NCBI GenBank assembly: GCA_023384135.1 | Contig: JAHDXS010000001.1 | Location: 496,001-560,000 of the forward strand | Direction: 5' to 3' | DNA: 64,000 bases | From: Alphaproteobacteria bacterium | GTDB taxonomy: Bacteria > Pseudomonadota > Alphaproteobacteria > Micavibrionales > Micavibrionaceae | In this document: positions 8,969 to 17,864 of the stretch, piece by piece | Numbering within the stretch: position 1 is the stretch's first letter | Layout: every line of letters begins with the position of its first letter | The notes under the pieces: model-generated | Database searches by the model: none | The model's input: the letters and a program-made list of their open reading frames with translations, nothing else | Told to the model about the DNA's origin: nothing | Translations under genes and position numbers: made by a program

Positions 8969-9745
8969 ATGCGTCGCTCTCTATTGTCATCGCTGTGTCT
9001 CGCGGTTGCGTCGCTCATGCTCCTGACAGGATGCCAGCACAGCAAGACCCGTAACTTCACTCCGCTGGAATACGTCCATTACAAGACGCGCCCCCAGCTT
9101 GAAACCCGTCTCGCCAAACAAGGCCTGCAGATCGGCGACCCCGTCTACATCCGCGCCTTCAAATCCGAGATGCAGATGGAAGTCTGGATGCAGAACCGCA
9201 ACACCGGGCAATACGACCTTTATCGCACTTACCCCATCTGCCGCGCCTCCGGCGCCCTCGGCCCGAAGGAAAAAGAGGGCGATCTTCAGGCCCCCGAAGG
9301 CTTCTATAGCGTAAACGCCGGGCAGTTGAACCCTAACAGCAAATACTACCTCTCCTTCAACCTCGGCTACCCCAATGATTACGACCGCTCTCTGGGCCGG
9401 ACAGGCAGCGCCCTGATGGTGCACGGCAGTTGCGTCTCAAAGGGTTGCTTCGCCATGACCGACGCCCATATCGGCGAAATCTATCTGCTGGTGGAGGAAA
9501 GCCTGAAGAACGGCCAGAAAACGGTGCCCGTTCATATCTTCCCCTTCCAGATGACCGAACAGAAAATGGCGATGCGCCTCTATTCCGAATGGTATCCCTT
9601 CTGGGTGAACCTCAAGGAAGGGTACGACCTGTTTGAACTCGCCCGCACACCGCCCGAAGTCAGCGTCAAGAACGGCCAGTACGCCTTCGCCGCCGATGCG
9701 ATGGCCCCGATGGGCACCAGCTACGTGCAGGTCGCTCAGAAATAA
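8969..9745 (+). CDS. YafK-like L,D-transpeptidase lipoprotein
   Basis: 258 residues. The signal peptide ends in a lipobox (LLTGC, Cys at about 22), so the protein is probably an envelope lipoprotein. The YkuD catalytic motif HGSCVSKGC has His152 and nucleophile Cys160. Flanking sequence (LNPNSKYYLSFNLGYPND, CRASGALGPKEKEGDLQAPEG) matches the YafK/DpaA-like subgroup rather than classical cross-linking Ldt enzymes. That subgroup may cleave or form links between peptidoglycan and lipoprotein. The following gene (19 bases on) encodes a DUF1287 protein, so the two may act together on the cell wall. Confidence 0.87.
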   Translation: MRRSLLSSLCLAVASLMLLTGCQHSKTRNFTPLEYVHYKTRPQLETRLAKQGLQIGDPVYIRAFKSEMQMEVWMQNRNTGQYDLYRTYPICRASGALGPKEKEGDLQAPEGFYSVNAGQLNPNSKYYLSFNLGYPNDYDRSLGRTGSALMVHGSCVSKGCFAMTDAHIGEIYLLVEESLKNGQKTVPVHIFPFQMTEQKMAMRLYSEWYPFWVNLKEGYDLFELARTPPEVSVKNGQYAFAADAMAPMGTSYVQVAQK

Positions 9746-9763
9746 CCCGTCTTTAAACGTCCC

Positions 9764-10363
9764 ATGCGCCCGATCCTGATCATCGTTCTTGCTCTTTTAT
9801 GCCTCTCAGCGCCTGCCCGCGCCGATAACTCATTCGCGGACAAACTGGCCGCCGCCGCGCTCGAACAGACCAAAACCCGCGTCACATACGACGGCAGCTA
9901 CTTCAAAATCCCCTACCCCGGCGGCGACGTCCCGGCGCATCTGGGCGTCTGCACCGACGTGATCGTCCGCGCCTACCGCGCTCTGGCGATAGACCTTCAG
10001 CAAAAGGTCCATGAAGACATGAAGGCGAACTTCGCAAAATACCCCAAACTCTGGGGCCTCAAGGCGACGGATACCAACATCGACCACCGCCGCGTCCCGA
10101 ATTTACAGGTCTTTTTCACCCGCCACGGCCAATCCCTGCCCGTCACCCGAAACCCGGACGACTATAAAACCGGCGACCTCGTGACCTGGAACCTCAAAAC
10201 TGTGGGCAGCCTCCCCCATATCGGCATCGTGACAGGTGAAAAGTCCGAAGACGGCCTCCGCCCCCTGATCGTCCACAATATCGGGGCTGGAACCGCGCTT
10301 GAAGATATGCTTTTCTCCTATACAATCACGGGGCACTACCGCTACGCCCCCATAAAAAAATAA
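9764..10363 (+). CDS. DUF1287 family periplasmic protein (NlpC/P60-like amidase fold)
   Basis: 199 residues with a clean signal peptide (MRPILIIVLALLCLSAPARA). DUF1287 hallmarks are VTYDGSYFKIPYPGGDVP, the probable catalytic cysteine in HLGVCTDVIVRAYRA, DTNIDHRRVPNLQVFF, and a later histidine in LPHIGIVTG with HNIG. The Cys-His layout suggests a cell-wall peptidase or amidase, but no activity is established for the family. It is probably co-transcribed with the L,D-transpeptidase gene upstream. Confidence 0.85.
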   Translation: MRPILIIVLALLCLSAPARADNSFADKLAAAALEQTKTRVTYDGSYFKIPYPGGDVPAHLGVCTDVIVRAYRALAIDLQQKVHEDMKANFAKYPKLWGLKATDTNIDHRRVPNLQVFFTRHGQSLPVTRNPDDYKTGDLVTWNLKTVGSLPHIGIVTGEKSEDGLRPLIVHNIGAGTALEDMLFSYTITGHYRYAPIKK

Positions 10364-10367
10364 GCAG

Positions 10368-10946
10368 TTATTCTTTTATGGAGAATTTTTCTTTTCCTGC
10401 TTGCCACAAGTACTTATCAATCTGGTTTAGAGAAAAGTCCTCTAATTGATAAAAATGCCTAAATTGCAGCAAAGTTTTATGGTAAGTGGGGTAATCTCTG
10501 AGCTTGGCATTTTTAAAATCATAAAACCCATCCAGATTCTTAAAATGTTCTAACATTTTAAAAACATACCAATCATACATAGGATAGGCTTCAGGACGAT
10601 GAAAACTACAGTATTTTGTAGCAAACGAATAAAAGTGCCTATATGTCCCTTCTTCTACTTCAACCCAAGCCAAATCTTTCACCAAAGACAAGTCCTCGGA
10701 TAAAAGTCGCTGATCAATATTTAAATTAACAACATGCTCTGCAACAACATAGGGCTTAAAAATACGAGTACTGTATAAGTTATTAAGGGAGCTTACTTTA
10801 ATCAAAACATTATCAATGTCAGTATTACAAGGATATGTTTTTCTAAAAAGTTTATCTAAACTTTTCTCGTGAACAGAGGCTTCTTTTTTTTTCCATTCGT
10901 CTAGATACCTCTTCACTTCTTCGCGTGAGGGCTTTAGTGCAGTCAT
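10368..10946 (-). CDS. AT-rich solitary gene, unknown function, probably acquired
   Basis: 192 residues from the ATG at 10946 (MTALKPSREEVKRYLDEW). This start is chosen because GAGG lies just upstream; an in-frame ATG at 11000 has no such site. The stretch is strikingly AT-rich beside its GC-rich neighbours, and codon use shifts with it. The protein is soluble and helical, with the distinctive segment YCSFHRPEAYPMYDWYVFKML at about 115-135. Such KYC-FHxPExYPxYD patterns recall OGG-fold-like proteins of accessory islands, but that link is weak and no function is claimed. It lies antisense between the DUF1287 gene and purB. Confidence 0.7.
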   Translation of the reverse strand: MTALKPSREEVKRYLDEWKKKEASVHEKSLDKLFRKTYPCNTDIDNVLIKVSSLNNLYSTRIFKPYVVAEHVVNLNIDQRLLSEDLSLVKDLAWVEVEEGTYRHFYSFATKYCSFHRPEAYPMYDWYVFKMLEHFKNLDGFYDFKNAKLRDYPTYHKTLLQFRHFYQLEDFSLNQIDKYLWQAGKEKFSIKE

Positions 10947-11031
10947 GAAAACCTCAAAGTTCGCGCTTGCTTGATTTATTATAATTAAATACGTTGCCAA
11001 ACATAGATATAGAAGAAAACATGGTCAACAT

Positions 11032-12330
11032 ATGATCCCCCGTTACACCCGCAAGCAGATGGCCGACATTTTCGAGCCGGAGAACCGCTTTAAAATCTGG
11101 CTGGAGATCGAAACCCTCGCCACCGAGAAAATGGCCGAACTGGGCGTAGTCCCGCAAAGCGCCGCGACGGCGATCCGCGAAAAGGGTAACTTCGATGTCA
11201 AACGCATCGACGAGATCGAGGCCGAGGTCAAGCACGACGTCATCGCCTTCCTGACCTCCGTCGCCGAATTCGTCGGCCCAGAAAGCCGCTATGTGCATCA
11301 AGGCATGACCAGCTCCGACGTGGTCGATACCTGCTTCTCCAAACAACTGACCCAGGCCGCCGACCTGCTGCTGGAAGATCTCGATAACCTTCTGGGCGCC
11401 CTCAAACGCCGGGCGGAGGAACACAAGGCCACGCTGTGCATCGGCCGCTCGCACGGCATCCATGCTGAACCCACCACCTTCGGCCTGAAACTCGCGGGCC
11501 ACTACGCCGCCTTCAAACGCGCCCGCAAGCGCCTCGAAGCCGCGCGGGAGGAAATCGCCGTTTGCACCGTCTCCGGCGCGGTCGGAACCTACGCCACCGT
11601 TGCACCGGAAATCGAGGCCTATATCGGCGAGAAAATGGGCCTCAAGCCCGAAACCGTCGCTACGCAGGTCATCCCGCGCGACCGCCACGCCATGTTCTTC
11701 GCGACCCTCGGCGTCATCGCCAGCTCGGTCGAAAACCTCGCCACCGAAATTCGCCACCTTCAACGCACCGAGGTGCGCGAGGCGGAGGAGTTTTTCTCGC
11801 CGGGCCAGAAAGGCTCGTCGGCCATGCCGCATAAGCGCAACCCGATCCTGACCGAAAACCTGACCGGACTCGCCCGCCTCGTGCGCTCGATGGTGATCCC
11901 CGCGATGGAAAACGTCGCCCTGTGGCACGAACGCGACATTTCCCACTCCTCCGTGGAACGCAACATCGGCCCTGACGCCTGCGTGACGCTCGACTTCGCG
12001 CTCGCGCGCCTAACCTCCGTGATCGATAAACTCCTCGTCTATCCCGACACCATGAAAGACAATCTGGAGAAAATGGGCGGCCTCGTGTTTTCCCAGCGCG
12101 TCCTTCTGGCCCTGACGCAGGCGGGAATCAGCCGTGAGGACGCCTACCGCATCGTGCAGGCCAGCGCCATGAAGGTCTGGGAAAGCAAAGGCGCACTCAC
12201 ACTTCGTAATGCGCTTGACACTGATTCTCAAGTAACTGAAAAACTTGACAAAAAATCTCTCGATGCCATATTCGACTACAACCATTACACAAAGAACATC
12301 GAATTGATTCTCAAACGGGCCTTGGCCTAG
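11032..12330 (+). CDS. purB: Adenylosuccinate lyase
   Basis: 432 residues. It cleaves SAICAR to AICAR and adenylosuccinate to AMP in purine synthesis. The fumarase/aspartase superfamily signature GSSAMPHKRNP is at about residue 261 and holds the catalytic serine. TSSDVVDTC and GRSHGIHAEPTTFG (with the catalytic histidine) are the other conserved stretches. Length matches the short bacterial type. Codon use becomes AT-richer over the last 100 bases, but the frame is intact. Confidence 0.96.
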   Translation: MIPRYTRKQMADIFEPENRFKIWLEIETLATEKMAELGVVPQSAATAIREKGNFDVKRIDEIEAEVKHDVIAFLTSVAEFVGPESRYVHQGMTSSDVVDTCFSKQLTQAADLLLEDLDNLLGALKRRAEEHKATLCIGRSHGIHAEPTTFGLKLAGHYAAFKRARKRLEAAREEIAVCTVSGAVGTYATVAPEIEAYIGEKMGLKPETVATQVIPRDRHAMFFATLGVIASSVENLATEIRHLQRTEVREAEEFFSPGQKGSSAMPHKRNPILTENLTGLARLVRSMVIPAMENVALWHERDISHSSVERNIGPDACVTLDFALARLTSVIDKLLVYPDTMKDNLEKMGGLVFSQRVLLALTQAGISREDAYRIVQASAMKVWESKGALTLRNALDTDSQVTEKLDKKSLDAIFDYNHYTKNIELILKRALA

Positions 12331-12348
12331 AAAAAAACGGAGCTTGCC

Positions 12349-12840
12349 ATGAAAGGCGATAAAAAAATACTCGAACTGCTGAATGACGCCCTGAAAAAGG
12401 AACTCACAGCGGTTAACCAGTACTTCCTCCACGCCCGCATGCTCGACAATTGGGGCATCACTAAGCTCGGCAAACATGAATATAAAGAGTCGATCGAAGA
12501 AATGATGCACGCGGACACCCTGATCCAGCGCATCCTCTTTCTCGACGGCATCCCGAACCTGCAATCGCTCGGCAAACTGATGATCGGCGAGAACGTCAAG
12601 GAAGTTCTGGAATGTGATCTCAAGCTGGAGCTGGACGGCGTGAAAACCTACCGCGAAGCTGTCGCCTACGCCGAAAAGGTGAAGGATTTCGTCTCCCGCG
12701 ACCTGTTCGCCAAAATTCTGGCCGACGAAGAGGGCCACGTGGATTATCTCGAAACCCAACTGAACATGATCAAGCAGATGGGCATCCAGAACTATATCCA
12801 GCTTAACTCCGAAAGTCCGCTGGACGCCGAAAAAGCGTAA
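12349..12840 (+). CDS. bfr: Bacterioferritin
   Basis: 163 residues of a four-helix ferritin-like protein that stores iron as a 24-mer. The ferroxidase ligands Glu18, Glu51, His54, then a Glu in the third helix (LKLELDG) and DEEGHVDYL are all present. Met52, the haem-bridging ligand of bacterioferritins, is conserved (EEMMHAD). ACGGAGCTTGCC precedes the ATG. A terminator follows at once, and the Bfr-associated ferredoxin gene is 770 bases away on the same strand. Confidence 0.96.
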   Translation: MKGDKKILELLNDALKKELTAVNQYFLHARMLDNWGITKLGKHEYKESIEEMMHADTLIQRILFLDGIPNLQSLGKLMIGENVKEVLECDLKLELDGVKTYREAVAYAEKVKDFVSRDLFAKILADEEGHVDYLETQLNMIKQMGIQNYIQLNSESPLDAEKA

Positions 12841-12847
12841 AAATCGC

Positions 12848-12875
12848 TCAGGCCCTACGGGGCCTGAACTTTTTT
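12848..12875 (+). terminator. bfr terminator
   Basis: TCAGGCCC (12848-12855) pairs with GGGCCTGA (12860-12867) around a TACG tetraloop, followed by ACTTTTTTG. It overlaps the last codons of the convergent redoxin-like gene, which ends at 12855. Confidence 0.85.
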
Positions 12876-13415
12876 GTTCTGATCCATAAATAAATAATCG
12901 ACGACATAATCGACAAAAAGCTTGCCTTGGGACTGCACGACATTGTTCTCATCAAGAGTAACGACAAGCGGGTATTCTTTGAAAGGTTTGACGCCCAATT
13001 CAGAAAGAAGCGTGTTTAGATCATCCCCCATAGCCCTTTTTACGACCAGGGTTTTAAGGTCCCGCTCACCGATTGAATTAAGATACTTCATAACCTGCAC
13101 GGGCGTTTTATCGGTCGCGATGGAAATCACAGTCCCGGGACTGGCCTTTTCCAACGTGGAATATTCCGGAAGAAACCGACGGCTGAACTCATCATCCGAA
13201 CGCCAGATAAACAGGACTCTTTTCCGCCCCTTGGTCTTCTCGATATGCGCCTTAATCTTTGAGGGAGGAACGTGATAGATCTTCGCCCCGCTCTCTTTCT
13301 TTTGGGCCATGGCGCACTGCGCATAAATGCCCCCTAAAAGGCAAAAAACGCCGACCAGAGCCATTAACCGCCCAAAGGAACGAAACCGGACACGCAGACC
13401 AGAATGAGCGCTCAT
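12855..13415 (-). CDS. Secreted redoxin-fold protein lacking the CxxC active site
   Basis: 186 residues from the ATG at 13415, supported by AAAGGTGAG upstream. A signal peptide or N-terminal anchor (about 18-36, MALVGVFCLLGGIYAQCAMA) precedes a thioredoxin-like domain. The beta strand RVLFIWRSDDEFSRRFLPEY sits where thioredoxins carry WCxxC, but both cysteines are missing. A cis-proline-like EYPLVVTLDENNVV follows. It therefore cannot do classical dithiol chemistry and may be a binding or scaffolding protein. Convergent with bfr and divergent from bfd, with the Fur-type box in the shared promoter region, so an iron-linked role is plausible but unproven. Confidence 0.65.
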   Translation of the reverse strand: MSAHSGLRVRFRSFGRLMALVGVFCLLGGIYAQCAMAQKKESGAKIYHVPPSKIKAHIEKTKGRKRVLFIWRSDDEFSRRFLPEYSTLEKASPGTVISIATDKTPVQVMKYLNSIGERDLKTLVVKRAMGDDLNTLLSELGVKPFKEYPLVVTLDENNVVQSQGKLFVDYVVDYLFMDQNKKVQAP

Positions 13416-13517
13416 CGTCTCACCTTTCCCTAAAAAACAGATACAAACAGCATATACGCCGCCGCACCCTGATTGCAAAAAGAGTTTGTAGAAAACAAAG
13501 CCAAGAATGAGAATGAC

Positions 13518-13551
13518 TTGCATTAAAGGCCTTATAGTGATAATGATTATC
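13518..13551 (+). promoter_or_regulatory. bfd promoter overlapped by a Fur-type box
   Basis: TTGCAT (13518-13523) and TAATGA (13541-13546) are 17 bases apart and make a good sigma70-type promoter. The perfect 13-base palindrome GATAATGATTATC (13539-13551) covers the -10 element and matches the Fur-box core. Binding there would block transcription when iron is plentiful, which fits induction of bfd to release stored iron. The site may also affect the divergent gene at 13415. Confidence 0.75.
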
Positions 13552-13606
13552 AATATAAGCAGAGGTCTATAGCCCCTTTTGTGAAAAAAGATTAGGAGTT
13601 TCAGGA

Positions 13607-13867
13607 ATGTACGTCTGCCTTTGCCGCGGCATTACGACATCGGACATATTGGATGAGCTGTCCAAAAGGCCTGAGGCTGTTTGCCTTTCCGCTTGCGGCG
13701 TAAGCGCTGAATTCGCCGAAGAAATCCACACCCGTTGCTCAGAGGGCTTGGGTTACAACTGCGGCACGTGCAGCGACTCCGTGAAGGACATTATCGACTC
13801 ACACTACGCCCCGGTGGAAGTCGATCAACCCGAAGACGAGAAGATTCTCGTCGGCTCGCTCGTATAA
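13607..13867 (+). CDS. bfd: Bacterioferritin-associated ferredoxin
   Basis: 86 residues. A [2Fe-2S] BFD-type domain with the cysteine pattern CLC (4 and 6) and YNCGTC (about 52 and 55). Bfd gives electrons to bacterioferritin haem so that stored ferric iron is reduced and released. The C-terminal 20 residues are acidic and extend beyond E. coli Bfd (64 residues). Its promoter carries the Fur-type box at 13539-13551, so iron starvation should induce it. AGGAGTTTCAGG provides the ribosome-binding site. Confidence 0.92.
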   Translation: MYVCLCRGITTSDILDELSKRPEAVCLSACGVSAEFAEEIHTRCSEGLGYNCGTCSDSVKDIIDSHYAPVEVDQPEDEKILVGSLV

Positions 13868-13981
13868 TTCGCGATATTCAAAAAAACCTGGGCGCTGCCA
13901 TCAGACCTGCGCTTGCTTTCCACCGTTCCCTGTGGCAGGACTATGGGAGTTCTGTTTCCAACTCGTTCAAGGGTGTTAAGG

Positions 13982-14548
13982 ATGAACAATAAGACAATTC
14001 TGAAGGCAATCGCACTGACAATCGGGAGCATCGGCATTATGAGCGCATCAATTCAGCCGGCGAAAGCCGCAGATCCGGAAAACACAATCAACATGGAGGT
14101 TTCCACCGGCGGCACCGTTGTGATTGAGCTTCTCCCTGATATTGCGCCAAAGGCCGCTGAACGCCTGCGCAAACTCTCCCGCGATGGCTTTTATAACGGC
14201 CTGATCTTTCACCGCGTCATCAGTGGCTTTATGGCGCAAGCGGGTGACCCAACCGGTACGGGCATGAGCGGTTCCGATTATCCCGACCTCCCGGCCGAGT
14301 TCAGCAACTACATGTACAAACGCGGAACGGTCGGTATGGCTCGCACCTATCAACCCGACAGCGCAAACTCGCAGTTTTTCATCTGCTTCGATGATCAGGG
14401 CTGTAGGACGCTAACCGGCCAATACACTGTCGTAGGCCAAGTGACCAGTGGCATGGAGTTTATCGATGCCGCGGCCGTAGGCGAACCCCCTGCCAACCCC
14501 ACCAAGATCGTAAGCATGTCGGTCGCGGCAGACGCGGCAAAGAAATAG
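13982..14548 (+). CDS. Periplasmic cyclophilin-type peptidyl-prolyl isomerase
   Basis: 188 residues from the ATG at 13982 (AAGG immediately upstream). The signal peptide is followed by a cyclophilin domain: FYNGLIFHRVISGFMAQAGD (the FHR and GFMxQ active-site residues), then SQFFICF and the TVVGQV strand. It catalyses prolyl cis-trans isomerisation, presumably helping fold envelope proteins. Length and signal peptide match E. coli PpiA-like enzymes. The PhzF gene starts nine bases downstream. Confidence 0.92.
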   Translation: MNNKTILKAIALTIGSIGIMSASIQPAKAADPENTINMEVSTGGTVVIELLPDIAPKAAERLRKLSRDGFYNGLIFHRVISGFMAQAGDPTGTGMSGSDYPDLPAEFSNYMYKRGTVGMARTYQPDSANSQFFICFDDQGCRTLTGQYTVVGQVTSGMEFIDAAAVGEPPANPTKIVSMSVAADAAKK

Positions 14549-14556
14549 CGGGCGCT

Positions 14557-15357
14557 ATGACAAGGCAGGCGCTCTGGCAGATAGACGCCTTTACAGACAA
14601 GGTGTTCGGCGGCAATCCTGCCGCCGTTTGCCCTTTGGAAGAATGGCTGCCCGACGAAACCTTGCGTCGGATCGCGATGGAAAACAATCTCTCCGAAACC
14701 GCGTTCTTCGTACCGAAAGGCGAAAACTTTCACCTCCGCTGGTTCACCCCGGCCTCGGAAATTGACCTCTGCGGCCACGCGACTCTGGCTTCCGCCTTCG
14801 CGATATTCGAATTGATGAATTACAAACAAGACAAAATCTGCTTCGAAACCCGCTCCGGCATTCTCAACGTCGTGCGCTCAAAACGCGGCCTGACCATGGA
14901 TTTCCCGCTCTGGCCCTATGAAGAGCAATCCGGCGCGGATCATGAAAGAATCGAAAAGATCATCGGGCAAAAAACACAAACAGTGCTCAAAAGCAAAGGC
15001 GCATGGTGCGCCGTCCTGGCCGATGCCGCGGAAGTACAGAATTTCAACCCCGACATCCCGGCTATCAACACGCTGGAAAACGTCGTCGGCCTCGTGGTCA
15101 CCGCGGCCGGAACAAACGGCGTGGATTTCGTTTCCCGCTTCTTCGCACCGCAATACGGCATCGACGAAGACCCCGTAACGGGCGCAACCCACTGCATGCT
15201 CGCCCCTTACTGGGGCGCCAAACTCGCCAAGACCGAGTTGAAAGCCAAACAACTCTCCGCCCGCGGCGGCGACCTGACCTGCGTCCTCACCCCCGATGGC
15301 CGCGTCGAAATTTCAGGCCAAGCCGTCCTTTACCTCGAAGGCTCAATTCATGTCTGA
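14557..15357 (+). CDS. PhzF-family isomerase-like protein
   Basis: 266 residues of the PhzF/diaminopimelate-epimerase fold. Conserved parts include the start QIDAFTDKVFGGNPAAVC, the glutamate-containing NNLSETAFFV with the catalytic Glu at about 46, DLCGHATLASA and the late DPVTGATHC. Most such proteins outside phenazine operons have no assigned substrate. It overlaps the glucosidase start by eight bases, so the two are probably translated together, without an obvious metabolic link. Confidence 0.88.
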   Translation: MTRQALWQIDAFTDKVFGGNPAAVCPLEEWLPDETLRRIAMENNLSETAFFVPKGENFHLRWFTPASEIDLCGHATLASAFAIFELMNYKQDKICFETRSGILNVVRSKRGLTMDFPLWPYEEQSGADHERIEKIIGQKTQTVLKSKGAWCAVLADAAEVQNFNPDIPAINTLENVVGLVVTAAGTNGVDFVSRFFAPQYGIDEDPVTGATHCMLAPYWGAKLAKTELKAKQLSARGGDLTCVLTPDGRVEISGQAVLYLEGSIHV

Positions 15358-16957
15358 CGCTGAAGACTGGTGGCGTCACGCCGTAATATACCAAGTCTAC
15401 CCGCGCAGTTTTCAGGATACAAACGCAGACGGCATCGGTGACCTGCAGGGAATAATCTCCCGCCTTGAATATGTGGCCTCTCTGGGCGTGGACGGCATCT
15501 GGATCAGCCCCTTCTTCCCCTCCCCGATGAAGGATTTCGGCTACGACGTATCCGATTACCGTAATATCGATCCACTTTTCGGGACACTGGAGGATTTCAA
15601 AACCCTTCTGAACAGGGCGCACGCTTTAAACCTCAAAATCCTAATTGATCTGGTACTTTCCCACACCTCGGAGGAACACCCATGGTTTCGCGAAAGCCGG
15701 CAGTCTAAAACAAACCCAAAAGCTGATTGGTACGTCTGGGCAGACGCTAAAACAGAGGCCGATGGCTCAACGACCCCTCCCAACAACTGGGTGTCCGTCT
15801 TCGGCGGCCCTGCCTGGACTTTTGATGAGACGCGCGGCCAGTATTACCTGCACAACTTCCTGAAGGAGCAGCCCGACCTGAATTATCACAATCCCAAAGT
15901 ACAGGCCGAGGCGCTGGACATTGCGCGCTTCTGGCTCGATCTGGGCGTAGACGGGTTCCGTCTCGATACCGTAAACTTCTATTTTCACGATCGGCTGCTT
16001 CGCGATAACCCGCCCCGTACCGAAGGCGTCGCTTTCGCCACACAGTTCGAAAAGGATGTTCCATATTCAGCCCAGCAGCATATTTACGACAAATCTCAGC
16101 CCGAAAACCTCGCTTTCCTCGAACGCTTCCGCGCCCTGATGAATGAATACCCCGGAACATTTACCGTCGGAGAAATCGGGGACGATCACCCTTACCGTCT
16201 CGCGCATATCTACACATCAGGCGATAAACGCCTGAATTGCACCTACAACACCCATATGATGTCCGGAACGCTCAAGACGTTGACCGCAAGTATGATCCGC
16301 GAACCCGTCGAAAATTTCTTCACCGCTCAAACCGCCGAATACCCACAACCCGGCTGGCCCGGCTGGGCCTTCTCCAACCATGACGTCGTGCGCGCCGCAA
16401 GCCGCTGGCACGAACCGTTCAAACATAACCCGGAACAGGCCAAGATGCTTCTGGCCCTGCTGTTCTGCATGCCCGGAACCTTGTTCCTTTATCAAGGGGA
16501 GGAACTAGGCCTGCCCGAAGCCGAAATTCCGTATGACAAACTGCAAGATCCCTGGGCGAAGGAGACCTGGCCCCACTGGCAGGGCCGAGACGGATGCCGC
16601 ACCCCGATGCCATGGGCCGCGAAGGTGCCTTTCTGCAGCTTCTCGGCACATGAACCGTGGCTGCCCGTCCCGTCAACCCATCCAAACCTGAGCGTTGATC
16701 AACAGGAAGCCAGTCTCAACTCGCCCCTGCGATTTACCCGCGCCTTCCTGAGCTGGCGCGCCGCGCAATCCGCGCTCAGAACACCCGACTGTGTCTTTAT
16801 AGACACCGGAAACGACAACATTCTTCATTTCGTGCGGGGAAACCAAAACTCGGGCACACTTGACATTCTGTTCAACCTCTCGGCGGAGCAACAAAATTAC
16901 AAGGACCGCGTAATTCTTCCATACGCAACCCTGATCCAATCGTGGAACGGGAAATAA
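15350..16957 (+). CDS. GH13-family alpha-glucosidase
   Basis: 535 residues from the ATG at 15350, whose codon overlaps the PhzF stop region; an earlier in-frame ATG at 15296 would add a non-homologous tail. The opening WWRHAVIYQVYPRSFQDTN is typical of proteobacterial GH13 glucosidases. The catalytic residues are Asp206 in DGFRLDTV (nucleophile), Glu275 in VGEIG (acid/base) and Asp345 in SNHDVVR. It should hydrolyse alpha-1,4 (or 1,6) glucosides such as maltose or maltooligosaccharides. No signal peptide is present, so it is cytoplasmic. No sugar transporter lies nearby. Confidence 0.92.
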   Translation: MSDAEDWWRHAVIYQVYPRSFQDTNADGIGDLQGIISRLEYVASLGVDGIWISPFFPSPMKDFGYDVSDYRNIDPLFGTLEDFKTLLNRAHALNLKILIDLVLSHTSEEHPWFRESRQSKTNPKADWYVWADAKTEADGSTTPPNNWVSVFGGPAWTFDETRGQYYLHNFLKEQPDLNYHNPKVQAEALDIARFWLDLGVDGFRLDTVNFYFHDRLLRDNPPRTEGVAFATQFEKDVPYSAQQHIYDKSQPENLAFLERFRALMNEYPGTFTVGEIGDDHPYRLAHIYTSGDKRLNCTYNTHMMSGTLKTLTASMIREPVENFFTAQTAEYPQPGWPGWAFSNHDVVRAASRWHEPFKHNPEQAKMLLALLFCMPGTLFLYQGEELGLPEAEIPYDKLQDPWAKETWPHWQGRDGCRTPMPWAAKVPFCSFSAHEPWLPVPSTHPNLSVDQQEASLNSPLRFTRAFLSWRAAQSALRTPDCVFIDTGNDNILHFVRGNQNSGTLDILFNLSAEQQNYKDRVILPYATLIQSWNGK

Positions 16958-16959
16958 AC

Positions 16960-17706
16960 TCAATCGTCTTCAAGGCTAAGCCCGATAGGCTCCTCAAAAA
17001 TCTTTTCGGGCGTTTCAATAACGGAAGGCAGCACACGTTCGCCACCACGCTCAATATCGCGGCCGACGACAGCATTGAGACGGTTGGTTTCACCCTTCTC
17101 AAGCTCCAGAACCTTCGCCGCCTCGACCATCTTTTTTACAATATCGTCAAGCTGCTTTGGATCATGAAGCGGATCAGGGGTATCAATCCGTAACAACCCC
17201 CGCCCACCGGTAAAAAACAGGATGATCCAAGCATTCTTAATTTTCATAAGCTTAACAAGCGCCTGGGCACGCCGATCCGTGAGATAAGCCTTCATGACAG
17301 CGCTGTCGCGCGATCGGACGATATACGAATTGTCCCACCCCGGCGTCTCGGGCCTGAACTCCGCCTGAAAATGAAGCTCCTCGACCAGCTTCACCATACC
17401 GCCGCTGGCAATGGCTCCAGAAACGGGCAAGGAAGAATGTAAGGTCACCTCGATACTGGTCAGACTGCGACCGGGCCGACCATCCTCCGCATCATGCTGG
17501 GCCGTAAAGCATAAAACCTCGAAATCCTGAAACGTACCGCTCAACTCGGGCGAGTCGAATATCCGGCCGCTGCGGTACCGAAGCTTGCGTTTGCGGGCAT
17601 AAAGCTTCCACGATTGCTTTTGCTTATACAGAACCCAGTTCGACCAGAACCAGAAACCAAGGAGAAAAACAGAAAGCGCAACCCAGATGAGAATGTAGAT
17701 ATTCAA
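16960..17706 (-). CDS. Single-pass membrane protein of unknown function
   Basis: 248 residues from a TTG at 17706, chosen because GGAGG sits seven bases upstream. One N-terminal helix (about 3-24, rich in Trp and Phe) anchors a large cytoplasmic or periplasmic domain, with the segment SGTFQDFEVLCFTAQH and a C-terminal acidic tail. The positive residues KQKQSWKLYARKRKLRYR just after the helix suggest the soluble part is in the cytoplasm. No family is recognised. It is convergent with the glucosidase gene. Confidence 0.7.
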   Translation of the reverse strand: MNIYILIWVALSVFLLGFWFWSNWVLYKQKQSWKLYARKRKLRYRSGRIFDSPELSGTFQDFEVLCFTAQHDAEDGRPGRSLTSIEVTLHSSLPVSGAIASGGMVKLVEELHFQAEFRPETPGWDNSYIVRSRDSAVMKAYLTDRRAQALVKLMKIKNAWIILFFTGGRGLLRIDTPDPLHDPKQLDDIVKKMVEAAKVLELEKGETNRLNAVVGRDIERGGERVLPSVIETPEKIFEEPIGLSLEDD

Positions 17707-17807
17707 AGGTCCCTCCCTGTGCCTGGCTGCGCGTAAAATTGCCCAAGATGTTACTAATTATACTATTCCATGAACGCAAACAAGGCCACAAGGGATTGAG
17801 AGAAAAC

Positions 17808-17834
17808 AAAAAAAGGCGGAACCGGAGTTCCGCC
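17808..17834 (-). terminator. Terminator of the coiled-coil gene
   Basis: On the minus strand GGCGGAA pairs with TTCCGCC (17815-17834) and is followed by seven T residues. It ends transcription of the gene at 17865-18497. Confidence 0.85.
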
Positions 17835-17864
17835 TTCTAAGTTTGCCAAGAGCTCACCTGTTAA

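Noticed and set aside
10954..11946. 330-codon minus-strand frame opposite purB
   Set aside because: Shadow of purB; low-complexity Gly/Asp/Phe composition.
12855..13415. Annotating this gene as a TlpA/thioredoxin oxidoreductase
   Set aside because: Both active-site cysteines are absent, so an oxidoreductase call is not supported.
13868..13981. Possible tRNA-like or small RNA structure before the cyclophilin gene
   Set aside because: No cloverleaf could be drawn and no CCA end is present; probably a leader or promoter region.
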